The translations under genes were made by a program, and so were the position numbers. From the NCBI GenBank assembly GCA_028291455.1, contig JAQGHY010000245.1, forward strand, positions 1 to 42,479: a stretch of 42,479 bases of DNA, in the 5' to 3' direction. The first letter of the stretch is position 1, and each line of letters opens with the position of its first letter. Shown one piece after another: positions 31,850-39,386 of the stretch. The notes under the pieces are model-generated. The model searched no databases. It was not told where the DNA came from and saw nothing but the letters and a program-made list of their open reading frames with translations. The stretch comes from Rubritepida sp. Its GTDB lineage: Bacteria > Pseudomonadota > Alphaproteobacteria > Acetobacterales > Acetobacteraceae.

Positions 31850-32697
31850 GCCTTCGTCAGCTTCCGGCCGTGCAGGCCCTCGCCCGCCCTGAGGGCGTCA
31901 CCTGGGATGCTCCCGCCGGTGCCCTGGCCCGCTGGTCGCCCGGCATCCAGGCTGCGGACGCGGAGGATACCGCCTCCATCAGCATCTACGACTTCATCGG
32001 CGAGGATCCCTGGAGCGGCGGCGGCTGGACCGCCAAGCGCGTGGCCGGTCTGCTCCGGACCTTCGGGGATCGGGCCGTCGCGGTCTCGATCAACAGCCCG
32101 GGCGGAGACGTCTTCGAGGGCATCGCGATCTACAACCTGCTTCGCGAGCACAAGGCAGCCGTGAACGTGCGCGTGATGGGCCTGGCCGCCTCAGCCGCCT
32201 CGCTGATCGCCATGGCCGGCGATGAGATCCTGATGGGCGAGGGCGCCATGCTGATGGTGCACAACGCCTGGGGCGTCGCTCTGGGCAACCGCCACGACCT
32301 TCGCGCTGCCGCCGACGTGCTGGAGCCGATCGACGATGCCATGGCGGGGATCTACGCCGCGCGCAGCGGGCAGGACCGGAAGAAGGTCGGCAAGATGCTC
32401 GATGATGAGACCTGGATGTCCTCCGCGCAGGCGGTGGAGAAGGGTTTCGCCGACGGCGTTCTGGCCGGCGGATCGCCCGCCCAGGCGAGCGCCAAGCTCG
32501 ATGCGCCCATGCAGGCGCGCCACCAACTCGATATCGTTCTCGCCAAGGCGGGCATGCCGCGCTCCCAGCGCCGCAACCTCCTTCGCGACCTCGCCTCCGG
32601 CACGCCCAGCGCTGCCGTCGACCCGGCCACGCATGACGCTGGCCTCTCCGGTGCGGCAGCTGAGCTGCGGCGCCTCATCAACACCCTGACACCCTGA
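31846..32697 (+). CDS. Head maturation protease, ClpP-related
   Basis: A 283-residue ClpP-fold prohead protease that trims the capsid protein. SINSPGGDVFEGIAIYN opens the fold, the nucleophile is S116 in VMGLAASAASLIAM, and the general base is H139 in LMVHNAWG. A Asp/Glu cluster at 186-188 (LDDETWMSSAQAVEKGFAD) supplies the third position. The C-terminal ~70 residues are a helical extension that may act as an internal scaffold. It overlaps the portal stop. Confidence 0.93.
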   Translation: MSLRQLPAVQALARPEGVTWDAPAGALARWSPGIQAADAEDTASISIYDFIGEDPWSGGGWTAKRVAGLLRTFGDRAVAVSINSPGGDVFEGIAIYNLLREHKAAVNVRVMGLAASAASLIAMAGDEILMGEGAMLMVHNAWGVALGNRHDLRAAADVLEPIDDAMAGIYAARSGQDRKKVGKMLDDETWMSSAQAVEKGFADGVLAGGSPAQASAKLDAPMQARHQLDIVLAKAGMPRSQRRNLLRDLASGTPSAAVDPATHDAGLSGAAAELRRLINTLTP

Positions 32698-32706
32698 GAG
32701 GGCATC

Positions 32707-34002
32707 ATGCATATTCAGAATCGTAACCTTCTGCTCGCCGGCGTAGGCGCCCGCGGCCTCATGTCGGCCCGTGCCGAAGGCGCGCCCGGTCTGGTCGAGA
32801 TCAAGGCCCTCATCGAGGGCGTGAACAAGACCTTCGAGGAATTCAAGGCGGCGAACAACGCGCGCCTGGCCGAGATGGAGAAGAAGGGCTCCGTCGATCC
32901 GGTCCTCGCCGAGAAGGTCGACAAGCTCAACGCGGCAATGACCGACCAGCAGAAGGCGCTGGACGACACGACCAAGCGCATGGCCAGCCTGGTGCTCGGC
33001 GGCGGCGGCGGTGGGACGGAGACGCCCGAGGCCAAGCAGCACAAGGAGCAGTTCCAGGGCTGGCTGCGCGGTCGCATCGAGGCCCGCACCACGACCTACT
33101 CGGATCCCGATGGCGGCTTCCTGGCGCCGCCGACGCTGGACTTGGCAATCACGCGCATCGTCTCCCAGACGGTGGCGATGCGGCGCCTGGCGCAGGCCAT
33201 GACCATCAGCGGCTCGAGCTTCGTGAAGTTCAAGTCGCTGGGTGGGGCCAGCTCCGGCTGGGTCGGCGAGAGCGACACGGGAAGCACCGGCCGTCCGGAG
33301 ACTTCCACGCCCACCCTGGCCCGCATGGAATTCACGCCCGGCGAGATCTATGCCGAGCCCTATGCGACCCAGCAGGCGCTGGACGACATGGCGATCGACG
33401 TCGAGGCCTGGCTGTCCGGCGAGGTTGCGATCACGTTCGCGGAGCGCGAGGGCCAGGCGTTCCTGCTGGGCGACGGCGTGAAGAAGCCGCGCGGCCTGCT
33501 GACCTATCCCACGGCGCTGAACGCCTCCTACGCCTGGGGCTCGCTCGGCTATGTGAAGACCGGCGCCGCGTCGAACTTCATCGCCGCCAGCACCACGGCG
33601 GGCCCGGCCGACTGCCTGATCGACCTCGTCTACTCGCTGAAGGCCGCCTACCGGACCGGCGCCTCCTGGCTCGCGAACGACCTGACGGCCGCGACCATGC
33701 GTAAGTTCCGCGACGGCCAGGGCAACTACCTCTGGCAGCCCTCGATCGTCGCCGGCCAGCCGAGCACCTTCCTCGGCTACGCCGTCGATACGGACGACAA
33801 TATGCCCGATGTCGGCGCGAACAACTTTCCGGTGGCCTTCGGCAATTTCAAGCAGGCCTACCTGATCGTCGACCGCGCCGGCGTTCGCGTGCTCCGCAAC
33901 CCCTACAAGGTGAATGGCTTGGTGGCCTTCTACACCACAAAGCGGGTCGGCGGCGGCGTGCAGAACTTCGAGGCCGTGAAGCTGCTGAAGGTCGAGGCCT
34001 GA
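32707..34002 (+). CDS. Major capsid protein, HK97 fold
   Basis: A 431-residue HK97-type capsid protein. Residues ~25-105 form a coiled-coil delta domain (KALIEGVNKTFEEFKAANNA, ending in a Gly run) expected to scaffold assembly and be removed by the adjacent protease. The mature part starts near TYSDPDGGFLAPPTLDLAIT and has the usual AEPYATQQALDDMAIDVEAW, GVKKPRGLLTYP, VVGQP-like AGQPSTFLGYAV and a C-terminal YKVNGLVAFYTTKRVGGGV. It lacks a separate scaffold gene, as is usual for this type. Confidence 0.95.
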   Translation: MHIQNRNLLLAGVGARGLMSARAEGAPGLVEIKALIEGVNKTFEEFKAANNARLAEMEKKGSVDPVLAEKVDKLNAAMTDQQKALDDTTKRMASLVLGGGGGGTETPEAKQHKEQFQGWLRGRIEARTTTYSDPDGGFLAPPTLDLAITRIVSQTVAMRRLAQAMTISGSSFVKFKSLGGASSGWVGESDTGSTGRPETSTPTLARMEFTPGEIYAEPYATQQALDDMAIDVEAWLSGEVAITFAEREGQAFLLGDGVKKPRGLLTYPTALNASYAWGSLGYVKTGAASNFIAASTTAGPADCLIDLVYSLKAAYRTGASWLANDLTAATMRKFRDGQGNYLWQPSIVAGQPSTFLGYAVDTDDNMPDVGANNFPVAFGNFKQAYLIVDRAGVRVLRNPYKVNGLVAFYTTKRVGGGVQNFEAVKLLKVEA

Positions 34003-34008
34003 GCCTCT

Positions 34009-34032
34009 GCGGGCGGGCTTCGGTCCGCCCGC
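34009..34032 (+). terminator. Hairpin after major capsid gene
   Basis: GCGGGCGG (34009-34016) and CCGCCCGC (34025-34032) make a perfect 8-bp stem with loop GCTTCGGT, starting six bases after the capsid stop. No T tract follows, so it may be a partial terminator or a 3' stabiliser that keeps capsid message abundant. Confidence 0.55.
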
Positions 34033-34097
34033 CTCTCCGGCCCGCGCGTCTCGCGCTCGCCACCCCCATCCGGAACCCAACAGAAGGAACCATCGCC

Positions 34098-34526
34098 ATG
34101 CGCGACCAGGTCAACCGCATTCACCCCGTCATGGGGCTCGCGCCGCTCGCCGCGGCTATCACCGACAACACGGCCCAGGTCTCGGCCATCATCGATCGCC
34201 GGGGATACGAAGCCCTGACCTTCCTGATTGCCACCGGCATCCTGGCCGATGTCGACGCCACCTTCGCAGTGACGATGGATCACGGCGATGCGTCGAACCT
34301 CTCCGACGCGGTGGCCGTGCCTGCCGCCTCGATGATCGGCACGCTCGCCAATGCCAGCTTCACCTTCGCCAATGACGGTGTGCTCCGGAAGATCGGCTAC
34401 GCCGGCGACAAGCGCTATGCGCGCCTCACCATCACGCCCGCCGCCAACACGGGCAATGCCCCGCTGGCGATCGTCGCGCTGCTCGGCCATCCGGTCCTCG
34501 CGCCGACGTCCAACCCCCCGGCCTGA
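34098..34526 (+). CDS. Putative phage structural protein (142 aa)
   Basis: A 142-residue protein between capsid and head-tail connector genes: MRDQVNRIHPVMGLAPLAAA, ISIIDRRGYEALTF-like text (SAIIDRRGYEALTFLIATGI), then beta-rich sequence (DATFAVTMDHGDASNLSD; YARLTITPAANTGNAPLAIV). It resembles small virion proteins found at this position in alphaproteobacterial phages, perhaps a head decoration or stabilising protein. No enzyme motif. An AGAAGGAAC ribosome site precedes the ATG. Confidence 0.75.
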   Translation: MRDQVNRIHPVMGLAPLAAAITDNTAQVSAIIDRRGYEALTFLIATGILADVDATFAVTMDHGDASNLSDAVAVPAASMIGTLANASFTFANDGVLRKIGYAGDKRYARLTITPAANTGNAPLAIVALLGHPVLAPTSNPPA

Positions 34527-34529
34527 TCC

Positions 34530-35162
34530 ATGCCGGACAGCATCCTCACCGTCACTGTCGCCGCGACCGTGCGCAACTTGGCCGAGCTCGTCTCGGTCAA
34601 GGCTGAGCTCGACCTCGGCGATGGCGCCGATGGGGCGGATCTCCTGCGGCGCATTCGCGCGGTCAGCACGGCCATCGACCGCTTCTGCGGCCGGACCTTG
34701 GCGCGCGAGACGCTGCAGGAGGTCGTGAGGCCGGTTCGCGCCCTCGATGTTCTGGTTCTCTCGCGGTACCCGGTCGCCAGCATCACCAGCATCGTCGCCG
34801 ATGGCGCGACGCTGGTCGCAGGGACCGATTTCGAGGCCGATCTCGAAACCGGGCGGATCTGGCGGCTCTCGGGCGACGTGCGCTGCTGCTGGCGCTGCCG
34901 CAAGATCACCGCGCTCTACGCGGCCGGTTACCTGCTGCCTGGCCAGGTTGGCGCGAACCTCCCCGAAGACATCACCCGCGCCTGCATCGTGGCGGTGACG
35001 GCATCGTATCAAGCCAAGGGCCGCGACCCCCTTCTGCGCAGCGAGGCCTCCCAGGACGTCGGTCAGAAGTCATACATGGACCCGCGCGCCCACAGCTCTG
35101 GCCTGCCTCCCCAGGCGATCGACCTGCTGCGCGACGGCGGCTACGTCTCGGTGCGCGTATGA
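34530..35162 (+). CDS. Head-tail connector protein (gp6-like)
   Basis: A 210-residue protein with the connector pattern of HK97 gp6: an N-terminal helical part with LVSVKAELDLGDGADGADLL and STAIDRFCGRTLARETLQE, a beta segment VLSRYPVASITSIVADG, then ITRACIVAVTASYQAKGRDP. These proteins form a ring below the portal. Three cysteines in DVRCCWRCRKI are unusual for the family. It overlaps the next gene by four bases. Confidence 0.82.
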   Translation: MPDSILTVTVAATVRNLAELVSVKAELDLGDGADGADLLRRIRAVSTAIDRFCGRTLARETLQEVVRPVRALDVLVLSRYPVASITSIVADGATLVAGTDFEADLETGRIWRLSGDVRCCWRCRKITALYAAGYLLPGQVGANLPEDITRACIVAVTASYQAKGRDPLLRSEASQDVGQKSYMDPRAHSSGLPPQAIDLLRDGGYVSVRV

Positions 35163-35485
35163 GCCTCGCCGGCGTCACTTCGCGCATGCTGGCGAGCCAC
35201 GGCCGCCCGATCGTCCTGCAGCGCCGCATCGGGAAAACCGATGCCTTCACCTCGGCGACGGTCCAGGGCAAGGAATCGGCCTACAAGCCGAACGAGCTGG
35301 TCGGCCTGGTGCAGCAAGGCGATCTGAAAGTCGTCATCGGCCCGGATCTCGGCGCCGTGGCCGCCCCCCTCAGAAAGCCCGACCGGATCCTGATCGACGA
35401 TCGCGCCTTCACGATCCAAGGCGCGACGCCCCGGTACGCCGGCGCCGCGATCGACGGTTATGAGCTCTGGGTTCGCGGCGCATGA
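35159..35485 (+). CDS. Head-tail joining (head closure) protein
   Basis: A 108-residue protein of the size and pattern of phage head closure proteins: VTSRMLASHGRPIVLQRRIG, a central LKVVIGPDLGAVAAPLRKPD, then RILIDDRAFTIQGATPRYAG. Position between the gp6-like connector and the tail terminator supports the role. It overlaps both neighbours by four bases. Confidence 0.75.
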   Translation: MSLAGVTSRMLASHGRPIVLQRRIGKTDAFTSATVQGKESAYKPNELVGLVQQGDLKVVIGPDLGAVAAPLRKPDRILIDDRAFTIQGATPRYAGAAIDGYELWVRGA

Positions 35486-35913
35486 CGTCGACCGCCCCCT
35501 GGGATGATGCCCGCGCCCGCCTCCAGGCGGCCATCGCTGGGCCGAACGCCCCGCTCGCTGGCCTTCCCATCGAATGGCCGAACGAGGATCTCGCCCCCCT
35601 GCCGCCCTCCGGTGCCTGGCTCTCCGTCGAGACCTCCGGAGAGGGCATGTCCCCCATCGAGATGGGCCAGCTCGGCGCCTGGACCGAGCGCGGCAATCAC
35701 ACGATCCACGTCATGACGCGGGTCGGCACGGGCTGTGAGCTCGGCCTCACCATCGCCAAGGCCCTGAGCAACCTCTTCCGCAACGTCTCGGCCGAGGGCG
35801 GCGCGCTGCTCTACGAGCGCCAGCTGACGCTGCCAGGCGGCCAGTTGGAAGACGGCAACTGGTGGATCACCCCCTTCGTCGTCCGCTGGCAATACACCGA
35901 CCGGCCGGCCTGA
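35482..35913 (+). CDS. Tail terminator protein
   Basis: A 143-residue protein starting MTSTAPWDDARARLQAAIAG, with IEWPNEDLAPLPPSGAWLSV and GNHTIHVMTRVGTGCELGLT. This is the DUF4128/tail-terminator pattern: an N-terminal helix, then a beta sandwich ending WITPFVVRWQYTD. It would cap the tail tube and join it to the head. It precedes the tail tube gene, the usual order. Confidence 0.78.
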   Translation: MTSTAPWDDARARLQAAIAGPNAPLAGLPIEWPNEDLAPLPPSGAWLSVETSGEGMSPIEMGQLGAWTERGNHTIHVMTRVGTGCELGLTIAKALSNLFRNVSAEGGALLYERQLTLPGGQLEDGNWWITPFVVRWQYTDRPA

Positions 35914-35948
35914 CGCCGACCCCCTCGCGCCTCGGCGCGTGCCCCAAC

Positions 35949-35967
35949 CGGCCCTTGGGCAAGGCCG
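35949..35967 (+). terminator. Hairpin before tail tube gene
   Basis: CGGCC (35949-35953) pairs with GGCCG (35963-35967) with TT/AA extension across a bulged C, similar in design to the hairpin at 4083-4110. It is preceded by a second small palindrome CGCGCC-TC-GGCGCG. Both lie in the 82-base gap between the tail terminator and tail tube genes. Confidence 0.4.
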
Positions 35968-35995
35968 ACCACATCCATGAGATGGAGCACCAATC

Positions 35996-37195
35996 ATGCC
36001 CAGCGTGACCGGCTATTCCGCAGGTACGGAAACCACCGACGTCGTTCTCTCCTACGGCCTCGAGACGGCCTGGGGCGTCCTGCCCGCCGTGGCCTTCAAG
36101 GATCTTCGCATCACCAGCGAGACCCTGGCCCGCAACAAGCAGCGCGCCCGCTTCAACGAGATCCAGGGCAAGCGCCAGGTCTCGCCGAGCGTGACCCAGC
36201 AGGAGAGCGCCGCCGGCGCCATCAACTTCAACCTCTCCTACGGCACGCAGGACGATCTCTTCGCCTGCCTCCTCGGCAACGACTGGACGACCGCGCTGGC
36301 GATCGATGGCATAGGCGCCGACATCTCGACGGTCGCCGCCGGCAACAAGCTCACCAGCACCCTCGCGGGCAAGTTCACCAATATCGTCGCTGGCCAGTAC
36401 ATCCGCCTCTACGGCTTCACGGCCTCGGCCGGAGCGAACAACGGTATCTACCGAGTGGCCGCAAAGAACAGCGCCATCGACCTCACCCTGGCGGGCAAGA
36501 CGGTCGCGAACGAGACGCCCGCCGGCACCACCGCCAAGGTCCGCGGCTCCATGCTGCGCAACGGCGACCTGGTGATGAGCGCCTATGTGCAGAAGCGGCT
36601 CGCGAGCACGCGTCTCTTCACCTATCCGGGCACCGTCTTCAGCAGCGGCACCCTGCGCGGTGGCGTCGGACAGGCCTTCACCGGCAGCGTCAACGCCATG
36701 GCGCAGCAGGAGGGCTTCGTCACAGTCGACCAGTCCACCGGCGCTCACACAGCGGCACCGACGGGCGGCTTCTTCAACGCCGTGGCGTCCTTTGGCGGCG
36801 TGCAGCTGAACGACACGGCCATCGATGCCGTGGTGCAGAACATCAACCTCTCCCTCAACCGCGAGGGCGCGGAGATGGACTACGGCATGGGGAGCGCATT
36901 CGGGCAGGGAGCCCGCTGGGGCCAGCTGAACCCCGGCGGCACGCTGGAGGTGCTCTTCCGCAATGAGAGCATCTACACGCTCTTCGCGGCCGAGACGCAG
37001 CGCCTGATCTCCTGGACCATGCGCGACCCGCAGGACAACGCCTATGCGGTCTCCATGCCCGCCGCCGTCCTGATGAACGGCTCGCCCCAGGCGGGCGGCC
37101 CCAACCAGACGGTGCGGAGCTCCTTCACCATCGAAGGCGCGCAGGACCTCTCCACCTTCGCCATCCAGATCGATCGCTTTCCGGCTGTGCCGTAA
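35996..37195 (+). CDS. Phage tail tube (major tail) protein
   Basis: A 399-residue beta-rich tail tube protein. MPSVTGYSAGTETTDVVLSY and LETAWGVLPAVAFKDLRITS begin the tube domain, with ARFNEIQGKRQVSPSVTQQE and NFNLSYGTQDDLFACLLGND. The middle ~70 residues (TLAGKFTNIVAGQYIRLYGF) form an extra insert domain. The end is SFTIEGAQDLSTFAIQIDRF. Position before the tail chaperones fits. No sheath gene is nearby, which supports a non-contractile tail. Confidence 0.88.
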   Translation: MPSVTGYSAGTETTDVVLSYGLETAWGVLPAVAFKDLRITSETLARNKQRARFNEIQGKRQVSPSVTQQESAAGAINFNLSYGTQDDLFACLLGNDWTTALAIDGIGADISTVAAGNKLTSTLAGKFTNIVAGQYIRLYGFTASAGANNGIYRVAAKNSAIDLTLAGKTVANETPAGTTAKVRGSMLRNGDLVMSAYVQKRLASTRLFTYPGTVFSSGTLRGGVGQAFTGSVNAMAQQEGFVTVDQSTGAHTAAPTGGFFNAVASFGGVQLNDTAIDAVVQNINLSLNREGAEMDYGMGSAFGQGARWGQLNPGGTLEVLFRNESIYTLFAAETQRLISWTMRDPQDNAYAVSMPAAVLMNGSPQAGGPNQTVRSSFTIEGAQDLSTFAIQIDRFPAVP

Positions 37196-37231
37196 CGCCA
37201 TCACGCCGTCGGCATCAGCCGCCGCGTGCCA

Positions 37232-37267
37232 GGGCCGCTCCGCGCTTGCGGGAGAGCGGAGCGGCCC
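37232..37267 (+). terminator. Strong hairpin after tail tube gene
   Basis: GGGCCGCTCCGC (37232-37243) and GCGGAGCGGCCC (37256-37267) form a perfect 12-bp GC-rich stem with a 12-base loop, followed by TTCTCCC. It lies between the tail tube stop (37195) and the chaperone start (37298). It is the strongest hairpin seen in the late genes and may limit expression of the downstream tail assembly genes. Confidence 0.68.
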
Positions 37268-37297
37268 TTCTCCCGCACCTCCCGCAGGATCTCCAAC

Positions 37298-37783
37298 ATG
37301 AAATTGACCACACTCGCGGCGCCTCTCGCCGCCGCCGCCGATGGCCTTTGGCTGCCCTGCGGCCCCGGATGGGGCGATATCGAGCTCCGGGTGCGCCCCT
37401 ACACCGAGGGCTACCAGACGCTGCTCTCCCGCGCCCAGGCCGAGGCGGTGCGCGCAGCTCGCGCGGACGGCCGGCTCAAGCCGCGTGAGAGCTTCGAGGA
37501 TCTGCCCCTCGACGCCCGCCTCGCTCTCGCCCGCGACCTGCTGCTGAAGCACCTGGTGGCCGATATCCGCAAATCCGAGGACGACGACGGCAAGGCGACC
37601 ACGGTCGAGACCTTCCGCGCCCACGCCATGGATCTCGACAACTGGGGGCCCGGCCTGGCCGACAAGGCCTTCGAGCTGGTGTCGGAAGTCACCACCGACC
37701 GTGATGCCCTGCGCAAGGCCGCGGGGGGAAACTCCGGGCGGTCCTCCGGCAGCGGGCTCGTCCCGGCGAAGCCGACGCAATAG
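37298..37783 (+). CDS. Tail assembly chaperone (G-type, zero frame)
   Basis: A 161-residue protein in the place of lambda gpG: MKLTTLAAPLAAAADGLWLP, GWGDIELRVRPYTEGYQTLL and FEDLPLDARLALARDLLLKH. It should help load the tape measure protein before tube assembly and is not part of the finished tail. Close to its 3' end lies the slippery site GGGAAAC; ribosomes that do not slip finish with NSGRSSGSGLVPAKPTQ at the TAG at 37781. Confidence 0.82.
   Translation: MKLTTLAAPLAAAADGLWLPCGPGWGDIELRVRPYTEGYQTLLSRAQAEAVRAARADGRLKPRESFEDLPLDARLALARDLLLKHLVADIRKSEDDDGKATTVETFRAHAMDLDNWGPGLADKAFELVSEVTTDRDALRKAAGGNSGRSSGSGLVPAKPTQ
37726..37732 (+). promoter_or_regulatory. Predicted -1 ribosomal frameshift site GGGAAAC
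   Basis: The zero-frame codons GGA AAC, preceded by G, give the X-XXY-YYZ heptamer G-GGA-AAC, closely like GGGAAAG of lambda G/GT. Slipping back one base lets GGA and AAC re-pair as GGG and AAA. The -1 frame is open from here to 38052. CCGGG (37734-37738) and CCCGG (37762-37766) just downstream could form a stimulating stem. Confidence 0.8.
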
Positions 37784-38052
37784 ACGCCCTCGGCTGGGGC
37801 GACGAGGCCGCCACGGTCACGCTGATGCCCGAATGGGCCTGGGTGTGGCGCGCATGGCAGCAGCTGGACAGCGGGCGCGCCTGGCTGTCGGGCATGGCGG
37901 CGGCACCCCGGCGTATTTCCTGGGCCTCGCTCCTGCACTGGGCCTCGGTGAACGGCCTCACGGGCAGCGAAAGCGATGACCTGCAGCACCTGATCGGCGA
38001 GATGGAGGCCGAGTATGCCTCGATCGAGGCGGAACGGAGGGCGGCACCATGA
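37732..38052 (+). CDS. Tail assembly chaperone extension (T-type, made by -1 frameshift)
   Basis: This -1 frame continues the chaperone after slippage and adds 106 residues, giving a fusion of about 251. It includes DALGWGDEAATVTLMPEWAW, VWRAWQQLDSGRAWLSGMAA and DDLQHLIGEMEAEYASIEAE. The Trp-rich segment is typical of the T domain of such fusions, which binds the tape measure protein. An internal ATG at 37825 exists but lacks a ribosome site, so frameshifting is the likelier route. Its stop overlaps the next ATG. Confidence 0.8.
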   Translation, partial: LRAVLRQRARPGEADAIDALGWGDEAATVTLMPEWAWVWRAWQQLDSGRAWLSGMAAAPRRISWASLLHWASVNGLTGSESDDLQHLIGEMEAEYASIEAERRAAP

Positions 38053-38699
38053 GGCTGGCGCAACACCTCCAGGTGCTGATCGACCGGGCGCTGCCGGAAT
38101 CGCGGCAGCGCCAGATCGCCGCCGACTATGCCCGCGGCGTCCGCGACGGCCTGATCGCCTCCGGCCGAGCGCCGCCGCATTTCACCACGGCCGTCGACGG
38201 CCGAGAGGGCGTGGCGGAGGAGGCGGTTCGGCTTGACGGCGGGCACATCCGTTATGAGTTCGGCTCGCTCGCGAATGCGGTGCAATTCGCTCTCGACTAT
38301 CTGCGCGAGCGCAGTCCCGTGCTGACGGGCGACTACCGGGCGTCCTGGATGGTGCTGGTGAACGGCTCCCCCTGGCGCCAGGCGGTCTCCGAGATCCCCG
38401 GCGATGCGGAGGCCGTGGTCGTGAACGACAGGCCCTTCGCCCGGCTGCTGGAGGTGGGCAGCAACGGCAAGGCCAGTGCCCGCCGCGTCCGGCGGGTGAA
38501 GTACAAGAACCGCCGAGGGCACGAGCGCACGAAGTTGCTCACCTCGACGACGGATTGCGCGGCTGAGGTGCAAAAGCGCTGGCCGGACCTCTTTGTGGCC
38601 CGCCAGTTCGTGCGGCTCTCGGGCGGAAAGAACGACGTCCCCTACATCGCGAAGAGCGGTGAGATCACCTATCCGGCGGTGATCATTCGGGCGAATTAA
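38049..38699 (+). CDS. Putative virion or tail-associated protein (216 aa)
   Basis: A 216-residue protein: MRLAQHLQVLIDRALPESRQ, YARGVRDGLIASGRAPPHFT, FALDYLRERSPVLTGDYRAS and RPFARLLEVGSNGKASARRV. The arrangement SPVLTGDYRAS followed by a LLEVGSN-type motif resembles HK97 gp10-like neck or tail-completion proteins, but its place after the chaperones is not the usual one. It overlaps the chaperone stop by four bases and has its own GAGG-rich leader. Confidence 0.6.
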   Translation: MRLAQHLQVLIDRALPESRQRQIAADYARGVRDGLIASGRAPPHFTTAVDGREGVAEEAVRLDGGHIRYEFGSLANAVQFALDYLRERSPVLTGDYRASWMVLVNGSPWRQAVSEIPGDAEAVVVNDRPFARLLEVGSNGKASARRVRRVKYKNRRGHERTKLLTSTTDCAAEVQKRWPDLFVARQFVRLSGGKNDVPYIAKSGEITYPAVIIRAN

Positions 38700-38714
38700 G
38701 CTGGAGCCTTGGCC

Positions 38715-39329
38715 TCATTGCCGGCCTCGCTGATAATTTGCCCAGCAGGTATCCCGAGCCTGCGCGCCCGTGGCGGCCGCTTCGAGATTCAGTATGGCCC
38801 GCCGGTTATACATAGAGGCTTCGATTTGCTGACCCTGATTGATGCAATTAGCGGCGGCCTGCTGGTCCTGTTGCCCCTGCCTTTGGCCTGCCTGATCGGC
38901 AAGCCGGCGACGGCGTCTGGCCTCAACGGCTTCCGATAGTCGAGACTCCTCGGCAGCAATGGCTGCGTCGCGGGCCCTTAGATTTGTTGAAGTTCCTCTG
39001 GGAAGCATCGGTGCTGAGTTCACACCATCGACATTCGCGATCGCGGCTCGGCGAACGGCGGCTGTGTAATCCGGCGAAGACGTGATCGCGCGTTCAAGTA
39101 GCTCATTCTCGCGGGCAGCCCTCGCATCGTCGGAATAACGCTGGGCTCGTTGCGGCGGCGTGAGGGCGGCGAGCTCAAGCTGAGCGTCAGTGGGCGGGCC
39201 GCGTCCTGCCCTGTGCTGCGCGTCTGCTATCCGCATGCGTTCAATCGCAGCCTGTTGATCGTACTGCAGCGATCCGACGGGGGCACAACCTACCAGAGCA
39301 GCTAGCGCCGCCAGCATCAAACTTCGCAT
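38715..39329 (-). CDS. Lipoprotein moron on the opposite strand
   Basis: A 204-residue predicted outer- or inner-membrane lipoprotein. The signal peptide is MRSLMLAALAALVGCAPVGS with lipobox LVGC and lipidated C15. The start at ATG 39329 has AGGGGATGGAA upstream; ATG 39335 is an alternative. The mature part is Ala/Arg/Gln-rich and helical (ARAARENELLERAITSSPDY, QAGQRQGQQDQQAAANCINQ) with few cysteines. It is the only minus-strand gene inside the late operon, is visibly less GC-rich than its neighbours and separates two tail genes. These are marks of a moron expressed from the lysogen. Function unknown; superinfection exclusion or surface change are typical moron roles. Confidence 0.8.
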   Translation of the reverse strand: MRSLMLAALAALVGCAPVGSLQYDQQAAIERMRIADAQHRAGRGPPTDAQLELAALTPPQRAQRYSDDARAARENELLERAITSSPDYTAAVRRAAIANVDGVNSAPMLPRGTSTNLRARDAAIAAEESRLSEAVEARRRRRLADQAGQRQGQQDQQAAANCINQGQQIEASMYNRRAILNLEAAATGAQARDTCWANYQRGRQ

Positions 39330-39386
39330 TTCCATCCCCTGATCAGTCTCGACGGCTCGACCTTAGCGAAAGGGAGGCGACCACGC

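Noticed and set aside
32191-34080. 629-codon minus-strand frame opposite protease and capsid genes
   Set aside because: Antisense shadow with low-complexity composition.
35867-37780. 637-codon minus-strand frame opposite the tail tube and chaperone genes
   Set aside because: Antisense shadow; + strand genes have the expected order and junctions.
38709-38939. 76-codon + strand frame opposite the lipoprotein
   Set aside because: No ribosome site and no family pattern; the minus-strand frame has a complete lipoprotein signal and is much longer.
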